A DNA stretch of 54,304 nucleotides, taken from NCBI GenBank assembly GCA_022428285.1, contig JAKMCX010000182.1:1-54304 (forward strand), given 5' to 3'. This stretch comes from Flavobacteriales bacterium. Lineage in GTDB: Bacteria; Bacteroidota; Bacteroidia; Flavobacteriales_D; Sanyastnellaceae. Positions within the stretch are counted from its first letter, which is position 1. Each line of letters begins with the position of its first letter. A model generated the notes under the pieces. It made no database searches. It was not told the origin of the DNA and worked only from the letters and a program-made list of their open reading frames with translations. Below are positions 36,909 to 45,491 of the stretch, in pieces. The position numbers and the translations under genes are program-made.

Positions 36909-36949
36909 CCGCTTAATTGAGGGAAATCTCCTCCATGTTGGCAGTGCTG

Positions 36950-36981
36950 TTGTCGGGGTGGAAGTCGATTGCCTAAATTCG
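36950..36981 (+). promoter_or_regulatory. Promoter of the exbB operon
   Basis: TTG at 36950-36952, 21-bp spacer, TAAATTCG at 36974-36981. Start would be near 36988, giving a ~50-base leader that begins with a small CCTTCG / CGAAGG hairpin (36983-36999). Confidence 0.5.
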
Positions 36982-37038
36982 CCCTTCGCGAGCCGAAGGT
37001 TCGCATACAACGACACAACCACGATTCATCCCTTCACC

Positions 37039-37893
37039 ATGAAGAAGTTGTTCGCCCTCCTAGTAGTGGCCCTCATGTTTACCGCTTCGGTTTCCGCTCA
37101 GGATGCCGCACCAACAATGGAAACGTCTGCAGATACCGCCATGATGGCCGCAGACTCAACCATGGCCGATTCCGCCATGATGGACAGCGCTGCCGCTCCG
37201 GCACCCATGCCCGTCGCCGAGGAAGCGCCAGAGATGCCAGAAGAGACCGTTGAGGTCACTGGAGCCCGCCAGCAAATCAAGCTGCGCATCATCGAGGGCG
37301 GCGTGCTCTTCATGAGCTTCGTTGTACTCTGTTTGATCTTCGGATTGGCCTTGGCCATCGAGCGCATCATCTACCTGAACATGGCCACGACCAATACCAA
37401 AGGGTTGCTGACCAAGGTGGAAGACGCCATGAACAGCGGAGGAGTAGACGCAGCCAAGGAGGTGTGCGCCAACAGCCGCGGCCCAGTCGCCGCCATCTTC
37501 CATCAGGGCCTCGACCGCAGCGGCGGCAGCTATGAAGAGTTGGCCAAGGCCGTGGAAGATTACGGCAGCTTGGAGAGCACCAAGCTCGAGCGTGGACTGA
37601 GCTGGATCAGCTTGTTCATCGCTTTGGCTCCCATGCTTGGATTTATGGGAACGGTCATTGGTATGATCGAGGCGTTCGACAAGATCGCTCAAGCCAACAC
37701 CATCAATGCGTCCATCGTTGCTGGCGGTATTAAAGTCGCTTTGATCACGACCGTCTCTGGTCTGGTGGTGGCGATCATCCTCCAGATCTTTTACAACTAC
37801 ATCCTCTCCAAGATTGACGGCATCGTCTTTGACATGGAGGAGGCGTCCATGGACCTCGTGGACCTCGTTTATCGCAAGAAGTTGAACGGCTGA
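37039..37893 (+). CDS. exbB: MotA/TolQ/ExbB proton channel protein
   Basis: 284 residues. The N-terminus MKKLFALLVVALMFTASVSA is a signal-like hydrophobic segment followed by a Met/Ala/Asp/Pro-rich linker (residues ~25-75), then three membrane helices with the family segments LSWISLFIALAPMLGFMGTV and GGIKVALITTVSGLVVAI. It forms the proton channel that energises TonB-dependent outer-membrane import. First gene of the operon; start ATG 37039. Confidence 0.92.
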   Translation: MKKLFALLVVALMFTASVSAQDAAPTMETSADTAMMAADSTMADSAMMDSAAAPAPMPVAEEAPEMPEETVEVTGARQQIKLRIIEGGVLFMSFVVLCLIFGLALAIERIIYLNMATTNTKGLLTKVEDAMNSGGVDAAKEVCANSRGPVAAIFHQGLDRSGGSYEELAKAVEDYGSLESTKLERGLSWISLFIALAPMLGFMGTVIGMIEAFDKIAQANTINASIVAGGIKVALITTVSGLVVAIILQIFYNYILSKIDGIVFDMEEASMDLVDLVYRKKLNG

Positions 37894-37923
37894 TCGGTTC
37901 TGCGGTCGCAAAACAGCAGTACC

Positions 37924-38376
37924 ATGCAAGCCAACGTCATCCGCACGGCCCTCATCGCCCTCCGCATCCTGATCATCGCATTGGGTTGTATTTGGGTGGT
38001 GTCCGCCATCAACAGCGACGACCCGACTGGGCCCGTCGAAAGTCTCGTCAGTCTGAACCTCTATACCGGCGTCGTTTGTGTGCTGGCCATCTTGGGCTTC
38101 GGCATCTTCCACTTCGTTCAGAAGTTGGCCACCCAACCCAAGCGCGCCATGGGTGCCTTGATTGGATTCGTGGTCTTCTTCGTAGCGGGCTTCATCGCCT
38201 GGGCCTTGGCCGATACCACAGTGACCTCTGCCATGCTGGCTGGAGGTGCTACGGTGACCGAACAAGACGTGAAAATCGCCGACGCGAGCATTCAATTCAT
38301 TTACATCCTGGGGCTGTTGGCGCTGGTTTCCATCCTCGCGGTGGAGGGCAAGTCCATCCTCAAGAACTGGCTCTAA
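37924..38376 (+). CDS. Four-helix membrane protein of the exb operon, unknown
   Basis: 150 residues with about four membrane segments (residues ~8-28, 46-64, 77-97, 125-143). No recognised catalytic motif. It sits between exbB and the first exbD with gaps of 30 and 6 bp, so it is surely co-transcribed and probably an accessory part of the energising complex. Confidence 0.82.
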   Translation: MQANVIRTALIALRILIIALGCIWVVSAINSDDPTGPVESLVSLNLYTGVVCVLAILGFGIFHFVQKLATQPKRAMGALIGFVVFFVAGFIAWALADTTVTSAMLAGGATVTEQDVKIADASIQFIYILGLLALVSILAVEGKSILKNWL

Positions 38377-38382
38377 GCGCTC

Positions 38383-39135
38383 ATGGCTCGTAGAGAAATA
38401 CCGGAAATCAATGCAGGTTCGATGGCTGACATCGCCTTCCTGCTGCTGATTTTCTGGTTGGTGACCACCACCATCGACAGCGATGAAGGCGTGAAGCGTC
38501 AACTTCCTCCTCCAGTCCCACCAGACATGGAGCAACAGGAAGTCAAGGACGGTGACGTCTACAACGTCAGAACCAATTTCCGCGACGAGTTGCTGGTCGA
38601 GAAGGAAGTCATGTCCATCAGCCAACTCAAGGATGGCGCCAAGGATTTCCTTGTAGCCACGGGCACAGGCTTGTTGCACCCAGAGCGTCCCAACGTGACG
38701 CTGGGCGATGACAACATGAAATACCCCGAGCGTCAATGGGTGCGCAAGGCAGAGTTGATCTCCTTGGAGCAGAGTTATTTGGCTGCGGGGCAGCCCAAAG
38801 CTGCTGCACGCGTTCGGGAGAAGTTGACGGCCATCGAGCTGTTCGGAGGCGATTACAAAGAGCTTCCCGGTTCAGCGCTGATCAGCCTCCAAACGGACCG
38901 CAGCACTTCTTATGACTTGTATTTGCAGGTCCAGAATGAGTTGGAAGCAGCGGTCAATGAGTTGCGGGACGAACTGTCAATGGCCAAGTTCAACGTGTCA
39001 TACGCCGCACTCGAGGAGCGCTACAGCAGAACGAAGGAAGAGGCCTTGCTCGACAAGATCAAGTCCATTCGTTTGGTGTATCCCCAGCGAATCTCAGAGG
39101 CGGAGCCTCGAGACGCCAGCCAAGGTTACTACTGA
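38383..39135 (+). CDS. ExbD/TolR-family protein with enlarged periplasmic domain
   Basis: 250 residues, longer than the usual ~140-200. A short basic N-terminus (MARREIPEINAGSMADIAFL) leads into one membrane helix with the essential Asp (SMADIAFLLLIFWLV). The periplasmic part contains an unusual ~110-residue insert, including YPERQWVRKAELISLEQ and AAARVREKLTAIELFGG, before the TolR-like closing strands (TSYDLYLQVQNELEAAVNEL). Works with ExbB to couple the proton gradient to TonB-type transport. Overlaps the next exbD by TGATG. Confidence 0.9.
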   Translation: MARREIPEINAGSMADIAFLLLIFWLVTTTIDSDEGVKRQLPPPVPPDMEQQEVKDGDVYNVRTNFRDELLVEKEVMSISQLKDGAKDFLVATGTGLLHPERPNVTLGDDNMKYPERQWVRKAELISLEQSYLAAGQPKAAARVREKLTAIELFGGDYKELPGSALISLQTDRSTSYDLYLQVQNELEAAVNELRDELSMAKFNVSYAALEERYSRTKEEALLDKIKSIRLVYPQRISEAEPRDASQGYY

Positions 39136-39599
39136 TGAGCAAGTTCAAGAAAAACAACAAGCGAGAGTCTGGGGCGATTTCAACCGCTTCACTTCCAGAC
39201 ATCGTGTTCATGCTGCTCTTTTTCTTCATGGTCGCGACGGTGTTGCGGACAGAGGAGGAGATGGTCAAGGTGGTGCGTCCTGAAGCTTCTGAGATTTACA
39301 AAATCGAGAAGAAGCACTTGATCCGCTACATCAACATCGGACCGCCTCAGGACAAGCGTTACGGCACCGAGCCCGTGATTCAGCTGAACGACCAGTTCGC
39401 GGACGTGGCGCAGATCCGGGATTGGGTCGAGAACGAGCGCCTCACGCTTGCAGAAGCGGAACAGACCAAAATGTGGGTTTCCATGAAGGTCGACCAAGAC
39501 ACCAAGATGGGTGTGGTGACCGACGTGAAACAGGAGTTGCGGAAGGCTTCAGCGCTCAAGGTGCTGTACTCTGCGAATTCCCGAGAACGTACGAACTGA
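39135..39599 (+). CDS. Second ExbD/TolR-family protein
   Basis: 154 residues, normal ExbD size. Basic N-terminus (MSKFKKNNKRESGAIST), then the membrane helix with its Asp in SLPDIVFMLLFFFMVATVL, then a compact periplasmic domain ending with VVTDVKQELRKASALKVLY. Start overlaps the previous exbD stop (TGATG at 39133-39137). Two different ExbD proteins after one ExbB are common in Bacteroidota. Confidence 0.92.
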   Translation: MSKFKKNNKRESGAISTASLPDIVFMLLFFFMVATVLRTEEEMVKVVRPEASEIYKIEKKHLIRYINIGPPQDKRYGTEPVIQLNDQFADVAQIRDWVENERLTLAEAEQTKMWVSMKVDQDTKMGVVTDVKQELRKASALKVLYSANSRERTN

Positions 39600-39601
39600 T
39601 C

Positions 39602-40549
39602 TCAGCCGAATTCGGCGATCACCTTATCGGCCAATACGGACGATAATTTGATATAGCTTTCTTCAGTCCAGCCCGCCACGTGCGGGCTGACTTGTATCCG
39701 GGGGTGGGCCATGAGCCGCATCCAAATGGCGTCACCTTCGTTGGCGACGGTCTCAAAGCTGCTCGTTTCCCTTTCAAAGACGTCGAGGGCCGCTGCCACC
39801 ACATGTCCTGTTTGGAGGGCGTCAAGGAGCCCTGATGAGCTCAAGACGGGGCCTCGGGCCGTGTTGACCAGCACGATGGGCTTGGCGAAGCCGTACAAGA
39901 ATTCTCGGTCCACCATGCCCTTGGTCTCGGGCGTGAGGTGGCAATGGATGCTCAAGACATCAGCTTCGCGCTGCAACGTGGCCAGGTCTACGTGGCGCAC
40001 CTTCCCTTGGTGGTCGCCTTCTACGTCGGTGCGGTAAGGGTCGCACGCCAGAATCCGACACCCCATCCCGGTCAATTTGCCTGCAAAGGCACTGCCCATA
40101 TGGCCATATCCCAAAATGCCGACAGTCCGGGACGCCAGCTCCATGCCCCTGTGCCCTTCGCGGTCCCATTGGCCCTGCTTCACCGAAGCATCGGCTTCGC
40201 GCAACAGGTTCATGAGAGAAAGGAGCATGCCGAGCGCGTGTTCTCCCACTGCGTCTCGGTTCCCTTCAGGGCTATTGAACACCTCAATCCCACGCATATG
40301 GGCCGAGGCGACATCGATGTTTTCAAGACCGGCTCCAGAGCGGCAAATGAACCGCAGTTGGGGCAACCGGTCGAGCAGGTCGGCATCGACACGAATGCGG
40401 CTTCGCAGCACAATGCCTTCGGCATCACGGTGCAAACGGACAGCTTCAGAAGTGGGAAGGGCAGTCCCATCGACGCACAGCATACCAGCATCGGTCAGCC
40501 GTTCTGCAAGAATGGGGTGCACCGTATCCAAGAAGAGGACCTTCATCAT
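39602..40549 (-). CDS. D-isomer-specific 2-hydroxyacid dehydrogenase (PGDH-like)
   Basis: 315 residues. NAD-binding Rossmann motif VGILGYGHMGSAFAG near residue 150, substrate Arg in VLVNTARGPV, catalytic Glu in ALDVFERE and catalytic His in VSPHVAGWTEES. Resembles SerA-type phosphoglycerate dehydrogenase without the ACT domain, or a related 2-ketoacid reductase; substrate not certain. Starts one base after the mgtE stop; convergent with exbD. Confidence 0.88.
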   Translation of the reverse strand: MMKVLFLDTVHPILAERLTDAGMLCVDGTALPTSEAVRLHRDAEGIVLRSRIRVDADLLDRLPQLRFICRSGAGLENIDVASAHMRGIEVFNSPEGNRDAVGEHALGMLLSLMNLLREADASVKQGQWDREGHRGMELASRTVGILGYGHMGSAFAGKLTGMGCRILACDPYRTDVEGDHQGKVRHVDLATLQREADVLSIHCHLTPETKGMVDREFLYGFAKPIVLVNTARGPVLSSSGLLDALQTGHVVAAALDVFERETSSFETVANEGDAIWMRLMAHPRIQVSPHVAGWTEESYIKLSSVLADKVIAEFG

Positions 40550-40550
40550 T

Positions 40551-41906
40551 TCAGGCAGACATCAGTACACCGATGCCGAAATAGATGATGAGGCCAATGA
40601 TGTCATTGGCCGTCGTGATAAAGGGGCCGGTGGCGAGGGCGGGGTCGATTTTGAAGCGGTCGAGCGTCAGCGGCACAAAGGTGCCGAACAGGGCGGCGAA
40701 GATGATGACCGCAATCAGGGCCAGGCTGACGGTCACGCTCAAGTTCCAGCCATAGCCCAGGGCGAGGCTGGCTCCGAGGATGACCGCAGAGCAAATGGCA
40801 CCGTTCAGCAGGGCGACCGAGAATTCCTTGAGCAAGCGCGGAAAGAGGCGCTCATCCCTCGGGTTTCGTCCCGCGGCCAAGCCTTGAACGACGATCGCGG
40901 CCGATTGCACCCCCACGTTGCCACCCATGGCGGCAATCAGCGGAATAAACAGCGCCATGGAAGGGAAGCGTTCGATGTCAAATACACCGATGACATAGGC
41001 GCCGGCGAGTCCTCCGAAAAGCCCGATCAACAGCCAAGGCAGTCGGGCGCGCGTCATGTCCCACAGGGAGTCGTCGCTTTCGACTTCATCGCTCAGACCG
41101 CTTGCGAGCTGGTAGTCCTTTTCGGCCTCTTCCTCCATCAGGTCCACCACGTCGTCGATCGTGATCCTGCCGAGGAGCCGGTTGTGGTCGTCCACCACGG
41201 GCAATGCCACGAGGTCGTACTTCTTCATCAGTTGCACGACCTTTTCGTCGGGCTCGGTGACCTTGACCGTGTGCGTATCGTCTTCTTTGAAGAGGTCGCC
41301 AATGGTGCTCCGGGTGCTGGTGGCCGTGAGCAACAACCTTTTGAGGGACAGCCTACCCAGCAGTTGTCCGGAGGCGTTGACCACATAAACGCTGTGCACC
41401 GTTTCCACATCCTCCGCCTGCCGCCTCATCTCACGGATGGCGTGCGACACCGTCCAATCGAGCTCTACCCGGATCAACTCGGTGCCCATCAAGGCCCCTG
41501 CAGATCCCTCGGGGTAGCGCAGCAGGCTCAGCAGGTCTTCGCGGTCCTCGGTGTCGAGGCGCTGTATGACTTCGGCCGCCCTTTCCTCGGGCAATTCAGA
41601 GACCACATCGGCGGCGTCGTCCGAATCAATGTGCTCCAGGACTTCTTCGGCGATTTCTCGATTGGACAGCTTGGCGAGCAGGGCCACCCTGACGTCCTCT
41701 TCCAATTCGACGAGAACGTCACCGCGCTCCTCGGTTTGGATGAGGTTCCAGAGGTACTGCACCTCCTCGTCTTCGAGCTTGTCTAGAATTTCCGCGATGT
41801 CGGCGGGGTGCAATTCCGCCATCTGTGCCTGCAAAAGGTCAGCCTTCTTGCCGGCAATGTCCCCGCTAAGGGCATCGAGGTATGCGCGGTTCAATTCCTC
41901 CACCAT
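40551..41906 (-). CDS. mgtE: Magnesium transporter MgtE
   Basis: 451 residues with the full MgtE layout: Asp/Glu-rich N domain (LHPADIAEILDKLEDEE), two CBS domains about residues 135-260 (VHSVYVVNASGQLLGRL and LVALPVVDDHNRLLGRIT), a plug helix, and five membrane helices from about 290 with MGGNVGVQSAAIVVQGLA and FIPLIAAMGGN. Mg2+ channel gated by cytosolic Mg2+. Not preceded by a recognisable Mg riboswitch. Upstream neighbour of the dehydrogenase with near-overlap. Confidence 0.95.
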   Translation of the reverse strand: MVEELNRAYLDALSGDIAGKKADLLQAQMAELHPADIAEILDKLEDEEVQYLWNLIQTEERGDVLVELEEDVRVALLAKLSNREIAEEVLEHIDSDDAADVVSELPEERAAEVIQRLDTEDREDLLSLLRYPEGSAGALMGTELIRVELDWTVSHAIREMRRQAEDVETVHSVYVVNASGQLLGRLSLKRLLLTATSTRSTIGDLFKEDDTHTVKVTEPDEKVVQLMKKYDLVALPVVDDHNRLLGRITIDDVVDLMEEEAEKDYQLASGLSDEVESDDSLWDMTRARLPWLLIGLFGGLAGAYVIGVFDIERFPSMALFIPLIAAMGGNVGVQSAAIVVQGLAAGRNPRDERLFPRLLKEFSVALLNGAICSAVILGASLALGYGWNLSVTVSLALIAVIIFAALFGTFVPLTLDRFKIDPALATGPFITTANDIIGLIIYFGIGVLMSA

Positions 41907-41927
41907 TCAAAAGTAGGCGCGGGCCGC

Positions 41928-42380
41928 TCAGGATTTCCTGCGTTTGGAGAAGAAGGTGGTCAGGAGTTCCGCACACTCTTCTTCGAGCACGCCGCCCACC
42001 AGCTCAGTTCGGGGGTGCAGGAGGCCCTCCTTTCGTTTGCCCGAGAAATCGAGTCCGCCGCGTTTTTCGTCTTTTGCACCGTAGACCACGCGTCCAATGC
42101 GGGTCCAGAATGCGGCGCCAGCGCACATGGGGCAAGGCTCCAAAGTGACATAAAGCGTGCATTGGTCCAGAAACTTACCTCCGAGGTATTCGCTTGCAGA
42201 GGTGAATGCCTGCATTTCTGCGTGCGCGGTGAAATCATTCAGCCGCTCGCACAAATTGTGTGCCCTTGCAATGGTGCGGCCACCAGCTGTGATGACAGCA
42301 CCTACAGGGACTTCACCCATCTCGGCTGCGCGGTGCGCTTGATCGAGGGCCTGCCGCATGTAGCGCTCATCGTCTGTCAT
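41928..42380 (-). CDS. tadA: tRNA(adenine34) deaminase TadA-type cytidine deaminase-fold protein
   Basis: 150 residues. Zinc site HAE (DFTAHAEMQAF) and PCPMCAGA, with the following RIGRVVYGAKDEKRGG as in TadA, which makes inosine at the tRNA-Arg(ACG) wobble base. Length and start (MTDDERYMRQALDQA) are typical. Guanine deaminase is a less likely alternative. Located 21 bp before mgtE in the same direction. Confidence 0.9.
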   Translation of the reverse strand: MTDDERYMRQALDQAHRAAEMGEVPVGAVITAGGRTIARAHNLCERLNDFTAHAEMQAFTSASEYLGGKFLDQCTLYVTLEPCPMCAGAAFWTRIGRVVYGAKDEKRGGLDFSGKRKEGLLHPRTELVGGVLEEECAELLTTFFSKRRKS

Positions 42381-42412
42381 GCTGGCAATTTAAGACCCTA
42401 GGCCTTCTCCAT

Positions 42413-45382
42413 TCAGTCCGGACTTACAGTCGTTTCTAGTGATGCCTTCAAGACAGGGTGGATGAGGTAGAGGGCCCTCCTGCGGTCTTTGGGGTCACGT
42501 TTTCGCACGATAACGTCCAAATCGAGGGCGTCTTGACTCCAGTGGTTGGTTTCTTTGATGAGGCGTGCCCGCCGTGCCCTTCGGGTCTCGTCCGTGTCCA
42601 ATTCCCTCACGCCAAAGATTTCATCCAGCTGCGATGTCTCGATCGCTTGACCGCAATGGGCTTGGAGTTTCATGAGCAGGGGTTGCAAATCTTGAGGCGG
42701 GGTTGAGCGATAAGGGGAAGTGGATCCGAAATCGCGTTGGTTTTGACGCTTGCGAAACCGGACGATGGTTGCAATGGCCAATGCGATGCACAAAACAGGC
42801 AAAAGCGAATACCAAGACCAACGCTTTGTCAGTGTCACACCAGTGGGCCCCAGCAGCATTTGGGTGCGGAGAGGGTGCCAAAATTGGCGGTCTCCTTTCT
42901 CAAAGGTGACCTCATGGCCTTTCAGGCTCCAGGCAACTTCACGCACAAGCCCTGGCGCTCCGTTGGCAGGTCTTTGGAGGTCCTTCGGATCCGAGTCCGC
43001 CCAAACCCACTGGTTTTCACCTTGAAGAAAAGCCCCGTCACCGCAAGGAATGACTTCGCGGAGGGCTTTGTATTCATTCTGAACAGCGCCCAAACTGTTC
43101 CAGCCGGACGTGGGCGCCCAAGACCACAAAAGGCCTTCATCACTCAAAGCACACACGCCCTCTTGGGTGGGCCATGGATTGCCGAGTCGCCCAGCAATGT
43201 CATCACCCTCTAAAGGGAATTCCTGCCATCCCAAGGGGCCTTCTACGAGCACTTGACCTCCGGCTGTCATCACATACAGGACCCCCTCATAGAGAAAAGG
43301 AGAGGCTGTTGACGGCCAGGGCAAAGGGGCCACAGACACCGGAGAAGGGGAGGTGATGGTGCCGCCCCCTCCCATTTCAGACCGGAGCAGGGGCTGTTCA
43401 GACCACTCCATTCCTATGGTGGTGTTGTACATGCCGTAAAGGGTGGCCACCGTATGGGAGCTATAGGTGTCATTGGGGGAGACTTTGAAGTGGAAACTCA
43501 AGGTCAAATCATCCGATGGAACGTTGGTGAAACTTCGGAGCCGGTCATCGATGCCATCAAATAAAACGGCGTTCCCACTTCGTCCGGGCACGAGGCTAGG
43601 TTGAGAGGCAGCATCCAATTTTTTTTGAGCAATGCTGCTTTTGAAAGGGATTTCATCAAACTCCCAAACTTCTGCGGTCATGTCATCAACAGTGTGGCCC
43701 GCGGTCAGCCATTCCTCCTCGATTTCAGATGAAGTCCAGGCCTTTCCAGACAGAATGACCCTGTCCAAAGCAACAGGGGCATGGTTGAAGTATCGGGTGC
43801 CATAAGTGGCCCCAAACATCAAGGCGTTGTATTGGAACCTCAGGTCCAAACTGAAGCCGTCAAAAATGAGTTGACCATCGTACCAGACTTGGGACTCCAA
43901 ATTTGACTTGCGAATAAAAGTGACATGGTGCCACTCGTCCAATGTGACCTCGGCGAGCCCCTTGCGCCCTGCATCTGAAACACCGTTGTGGTAATGCAGA
44001 TACGATACAACAAGCCGCAAAGAAGCGCTGTCGCTTTGCAATTCCTCAGTGACTTCGGCCGGTTCAGAATTGGGCTGTAGTTCAGCTTTCCACCAACCGT
44101 CAGGATTCCTAAATAGCAATGCCCCATTGTGCATCCAGAGTTCTTCTAAGCCGGCTTCGATGTCCATCGCATGGGTCCACCTGGCCATGGGTTTAAGCGC
44201 GGATTCAGGCCATTTATACGCCGGTTGATTCTCAGCCGAGTGGTAGAGCATCTGGGTTCCAAACTGCCAATTCATGTGGCACTCAAGCCCAGTACCGTCA
44301 GGCCTCAAGTGCAGTATTTCTCGGGACCCATCGCCATTCAGGTCTGGGGTAGAAAACCCTTTGATGGCATCGAATTCTGCCAACGGGAGGTGTTGCCGGA
44401 GTGCTCCTGTCGCCAGGTCGATTTGAGTCAAGCCCATTTGATGGAAGATGGGCTTGTGCCAGATGATGTTGATCGCATTGCTGGCCACAAGGGGCATAAC
44501 GGTGAGGATTTTCATCCTTGTCGTTTTCGATGCAAGCAGTTGGACTTTCCAATGCCTGCGGGTCGAACCATCAGGATACAAATGGTTCAATTGGAGTGAG
44601 TCATTTTTGACATGCAGGATGAAGGGCCCCTTCTCATCCTCCATCAGCCACCAATTTCTGCAGTCTTTGGAGTCTTCTAGCCAAGTGACAGGAGGCCAAA
44701 TGTTGGAGTTGTCCTCTCGGAACGAAAAACCAAGGGAATTGGAAGTCTTGTCTTGAATCACAAGCAAATCCTGTCCATTGACGAGGGCTTGAGCGCGCAG
44801 AACTCCGCTGGCATCTGTGATCCATTTGTACGCAACGCCGCTAGAACTGAGCAGCTCCATGGACGAACCCTCACGGCCGGTCACGAGCAATCCTGCCCCG
44901 CTTACAATCTGGGCCTCCAATGCGTTGCCCGTATAGCTTGATCGGGGCCGAAGTTGTCTGTTCTCAAAGGCCAGAGATTGAATTCGGCTTGGGAATTCAG
45001 ATTGAAACCAGCAGATGCGGGTTTCCGGGTCCCATTTGATCCAGTCCCAAATGCCCTCGGCCTGAGCCAAGACCACAAATGGGCCCAAGCCGTCTTTGGA
45101 ATTCCAAGCGACAAAGAGGGTGTTTTTGTAGCCCAAAATGACGTCTTCAAATCCATCGCGGTCAAAGTCGCCGGCAATCGAGCCGATGCAACTCTGGAAG
45201 GGGAGAGGAGGGGTGGGGATAGAAGACCCTTGCATCCACAATAACTCCTCGGGCTTCGCCTGAGCGTGGAGGCAGGAAGATGGGCTTGTCGCAGCGCACA
45301 GAAAGACAACAACAGAAACCGTTGCAAGCTGAGCAGATTGGAAGAGAGATTGTAGGAAAGAAGGGAAACGTGACAAGCCCAA
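42413..45382 (-). CDS. Membrane-anchored beta-propeller/LamG-like protein with cytoplasmic wing-like domain (putative transmembrane regulator)
   Basis: 989 residues, no named family recognised. Signal or anchor segment near residues 18-35; then an extracytoplasmic part of ~800 residues with an FG-GAP-like motif (GDFDRDGFEDVILGYKN) and a second one (TPDLNGDGSREILHL), LamG-like segments around 470-565 and 610-660 (AVLFDGIDDRLRSFTN), and a final propeller-like part. A single membrane helix (about 855-876, YSLLPVLCIALAIATIV) follows. The last ~113 residues are cytoplasmic, basic and helical, closing with VRKRDPKDRRRALYLI, which resembles the wing of MarR-type winged helices. I infer a one-component sensor-regulator that binds a surface ligand outside and DNA inside; the DNA-binding reading is inference only. 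A palindrome lies ~80 bp upstream. Confidence 0.75.
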   Translation of the reverse strand: MGLSRFPSFLQSLFQSAQLATVSVVVFLCAATSPSSCLHAQAKPEELLWMQGSSIPTPPLPFQSCIGSIAGDFDRDGFEDVILGYKNTLFVAWNSKDGLGPFVVLAQAEGIWDWIKWDPETRICWFQSEFPSRIQSLAFENRQLRPRSSYTGNALEAQIVSGAGLLVTGREGSSMELLSSSGVAYKWITDASGVLRAQALVNGQDLLVIQDKTSNSLGFSFREDNSNIWPPVTWLEDSKDCRNWWLMEDEKGPFILHVKNDSLQLNHLYPDGSTRRHWKVQLLASKTTRMKILTVMPLVASNAINIIWHKPIFHQMGLTQIDLATGALRQHLPLAEFDAIKGFSTPDLNGDGSREILHLRPDGTGLECHMNWQFGTQMLYHSAENQPAYKWPESALKPMARWTHAMDIEAGLEELWMHNGALLFRNPDGWWKAELQPNSEPAEVTEELQSDSASLRLVVSYLHYHNGVSDAGRKGLAEVTLDEWHHVTFIRKSNLESQVWYDGQLIFDGFSLDLRFQYNALMFGATYGTRYFNHAPVALDRVILSGKAWTSSEIEEEWLTAGHTVDDMTAEVWEFDEIPFKSSIAQKKLDAASQPSLVPGRSGNAVLFDGIDDRLRSFTNVPSDDLTLSFHFKVSPNDTYSSHTVATLYGMYNTTIGMEWSEQPLLRSEMGGGGTITSPSPVSVAPLPWPSTASPFLYEGVLYVMTAGGQVLVEGPLGWQEFPLEGDDIAGRLGNPWPTQEGVCALSDEGLLWSWAPTSGWNSLGAVQNEYKALREVIPCGDGAFLQGENQWVWADSDPKDLQRPANGAPGLVREVAWSLKGHEVTFEKGDRQFWHPLRTQMLLGPTGVTLTKRWSWYSLLPVLCIALAIATIVRFRKRQNQRDFGSTSPYRSTPPQDLQPLLMKLQAHCGQAIETSQLDEIFGVRELDTDETRRARRARLIKETNHWSQDALDLDVIVRKRDPKDRRRALYLIHPVLKASLETTVSPD

Positions 45383-45462
45383 TTGTCTTTGCCAAATATC
45401 TGTAACCCTTGATATACGGGCACTTCAATTTAGGTGAAGATGGGTTTAAATAGCGTTGAGAT

Positions 45463-45488
45463 GTGTGACAACAGACCTCGTGTCACAC
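45463..45488. promoter_or_regulatory. 8-bp inverted repeat upstream of the putative transmembrane regulator
   Basis: GTGTGACA (45463-45470) and TGTCACAC (45481-45488) separated by 10 bp, in the 109-bp gap between the glycosyltransferase stop and the 989-residue gene. There is no U-run after it on the minus strand, so a terminator is unlikely. The 18-bp spacing of half-site centres would fit a dimeric regulator. Confidence 0.45.
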
Positions 45489-45491
45489 GTC

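Noticed and set aside
37156-38736. 526-codon minus-strand open frame
   Set aside because: It spans exbB, the four-helix gene and exbD, which have recognised motifs on the plus strand.
40077-41786. 569-codon plus-strand open frame
   Set aside because: It lies opposite the dehydrogenase and mgtE, both with full family motifs.
45463-45488. CRP/FNR-type site
   Set aside because: Half-sites are separated by 10 bp beyond 8-bp arms, whereas CRP needs TGTGA-N6-TCACA.
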